A stretch of 6,259 bases of DNA. Source: an uncultured Muribaculaceae bacterium. Its GTDB lineage: Bacteria > Bacteroidota > Bacteroidia > Bacteroidales > Muribaculaceae. A program made the position numbers and the translations under genes. Where the stretch lies: positions 1 to 6,259 of the forward strand of contig CAJLLX010000109.1 of NCBI GenBank assembly GCA_905207535.1, written 5' to 3'. This document shows, one piece after another, positions 6,200 through 6,259 of this stretch (positions are counted from its first letter, which is position 1; every line of letters begins with the position of its first letter). The notes beneath the pieces were generated by a model. The model saw only the letters and a list, made by a program, of their open reading frames with translations. It was not told the origin of the DNA and made no database searches.

Positions 6200-6249
6200 A
6201 GTGCTTAGTGCTTAGAGCTAAACTCTATGCTCTTATAACTTATAACTTA
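6200..6249 (+). repeat. Short heptamer duplications (AGTGCTT and CTTATAA)
   Basis: AGTGCTT is present twice (6200-6206, 6207-6213) with a degenerate third copy AGAGCTA (6214-6220). CTTATAA is present twice (6232-6238, 6239-6245) followed by CTTA. Both have a 7-bp period like the GGAATTA array, though the units differ. TAGAG (6213-6217) and CTCTA (6223-6227) can pair as a weak 5-bp stem. No terminator T-tract is seen before the window ends. Confidence 0.8.
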
Positions 6250-6259
6250 GTGGGGGACT

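Noticed and set aside
6213..6227. TAGAG/CTCTA hairpin as a terminator after the TolC fragment
   Set aside because: The stem is only 5 bp and AT-containing and no T-tract follows.

Overview
The window looks like chromosomal DNA of an anaerobic gut Bacteroidales. A Muribaculaceae-like origin is my inference. The evidence is a Bacteroidetes-style frdCAB (sdhCAB) operon whose subunits closely resemble Bacteroides fumarate reductase, exact matches to the Bacteroidetes -7 promoter box (TAnnTTTG) in the leaders, no Shine-Dalgarno dependence, and GC-rich genes separated by AT-rich or polypurine spacers. No phage, IS, CRISPR or plasmid functions are visible.

Layout. Bases 1-51 (minus strand) are the 5' part of a tRNA-Asn(GTT) cut by the window edge. 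Bases 52-488 are a long divergent spacer. It holds a good promoter for the tRNA, one or two candidate promoters for the operon, repeated TTGCACA heptamers, two G-quadruplex-capable tracts and a non-purine, hairpin-forming island between those tracts. Bases 489-4217 are frdC, frdA and frdB, encoding the membrane di-haem cytochrome b, the flavoprotein and the iron-sulfur subunit of menaquinol:fumarate reductase / succinate dehydrogenase. A long GC-rich hairpin sits between frdA and frdB, and a strong intrinsic terminator follows frdB at 4242-4290. The complex would draw electrons from menaquinol to reduce fumarate to succinate, the anaerobic respiratory step that feeds succinate/propionate production in these bacteria.

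Bases 4291-6259 differ in character. A 7-bp tandem repeat (GGAATTA, nearly eight copies) lies in the probable leader of a secreted 413-aa protein. That protein keeps the N-terminal beta-sandwich signature and the C-terminal beta-domain signature of GH95-type glycoside hydrolases but has no room for the catalytic (alpha/alpha)6 barrel. Its N-terminus carries two different in-frame peptide repeats, and it uses ATA for most isoleucines, unlike the frd genes. After a perfect 20-bp palindrome comes a scar: a lipoprotein signal peptide runs out of frame into the last ~105 residues of a TolC-family outer-membrane efflux protein. This is best read as the two ends of a deleted tripartite efflux locus. 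More heptamer repeats close the window.

The core operon is conventional. The most interesting points are the barrel-less GH95-like protein, the efflux deletion scar, the heptamer minisatellites and the structured frd leader. I see no clear undescribed multi-gene system.
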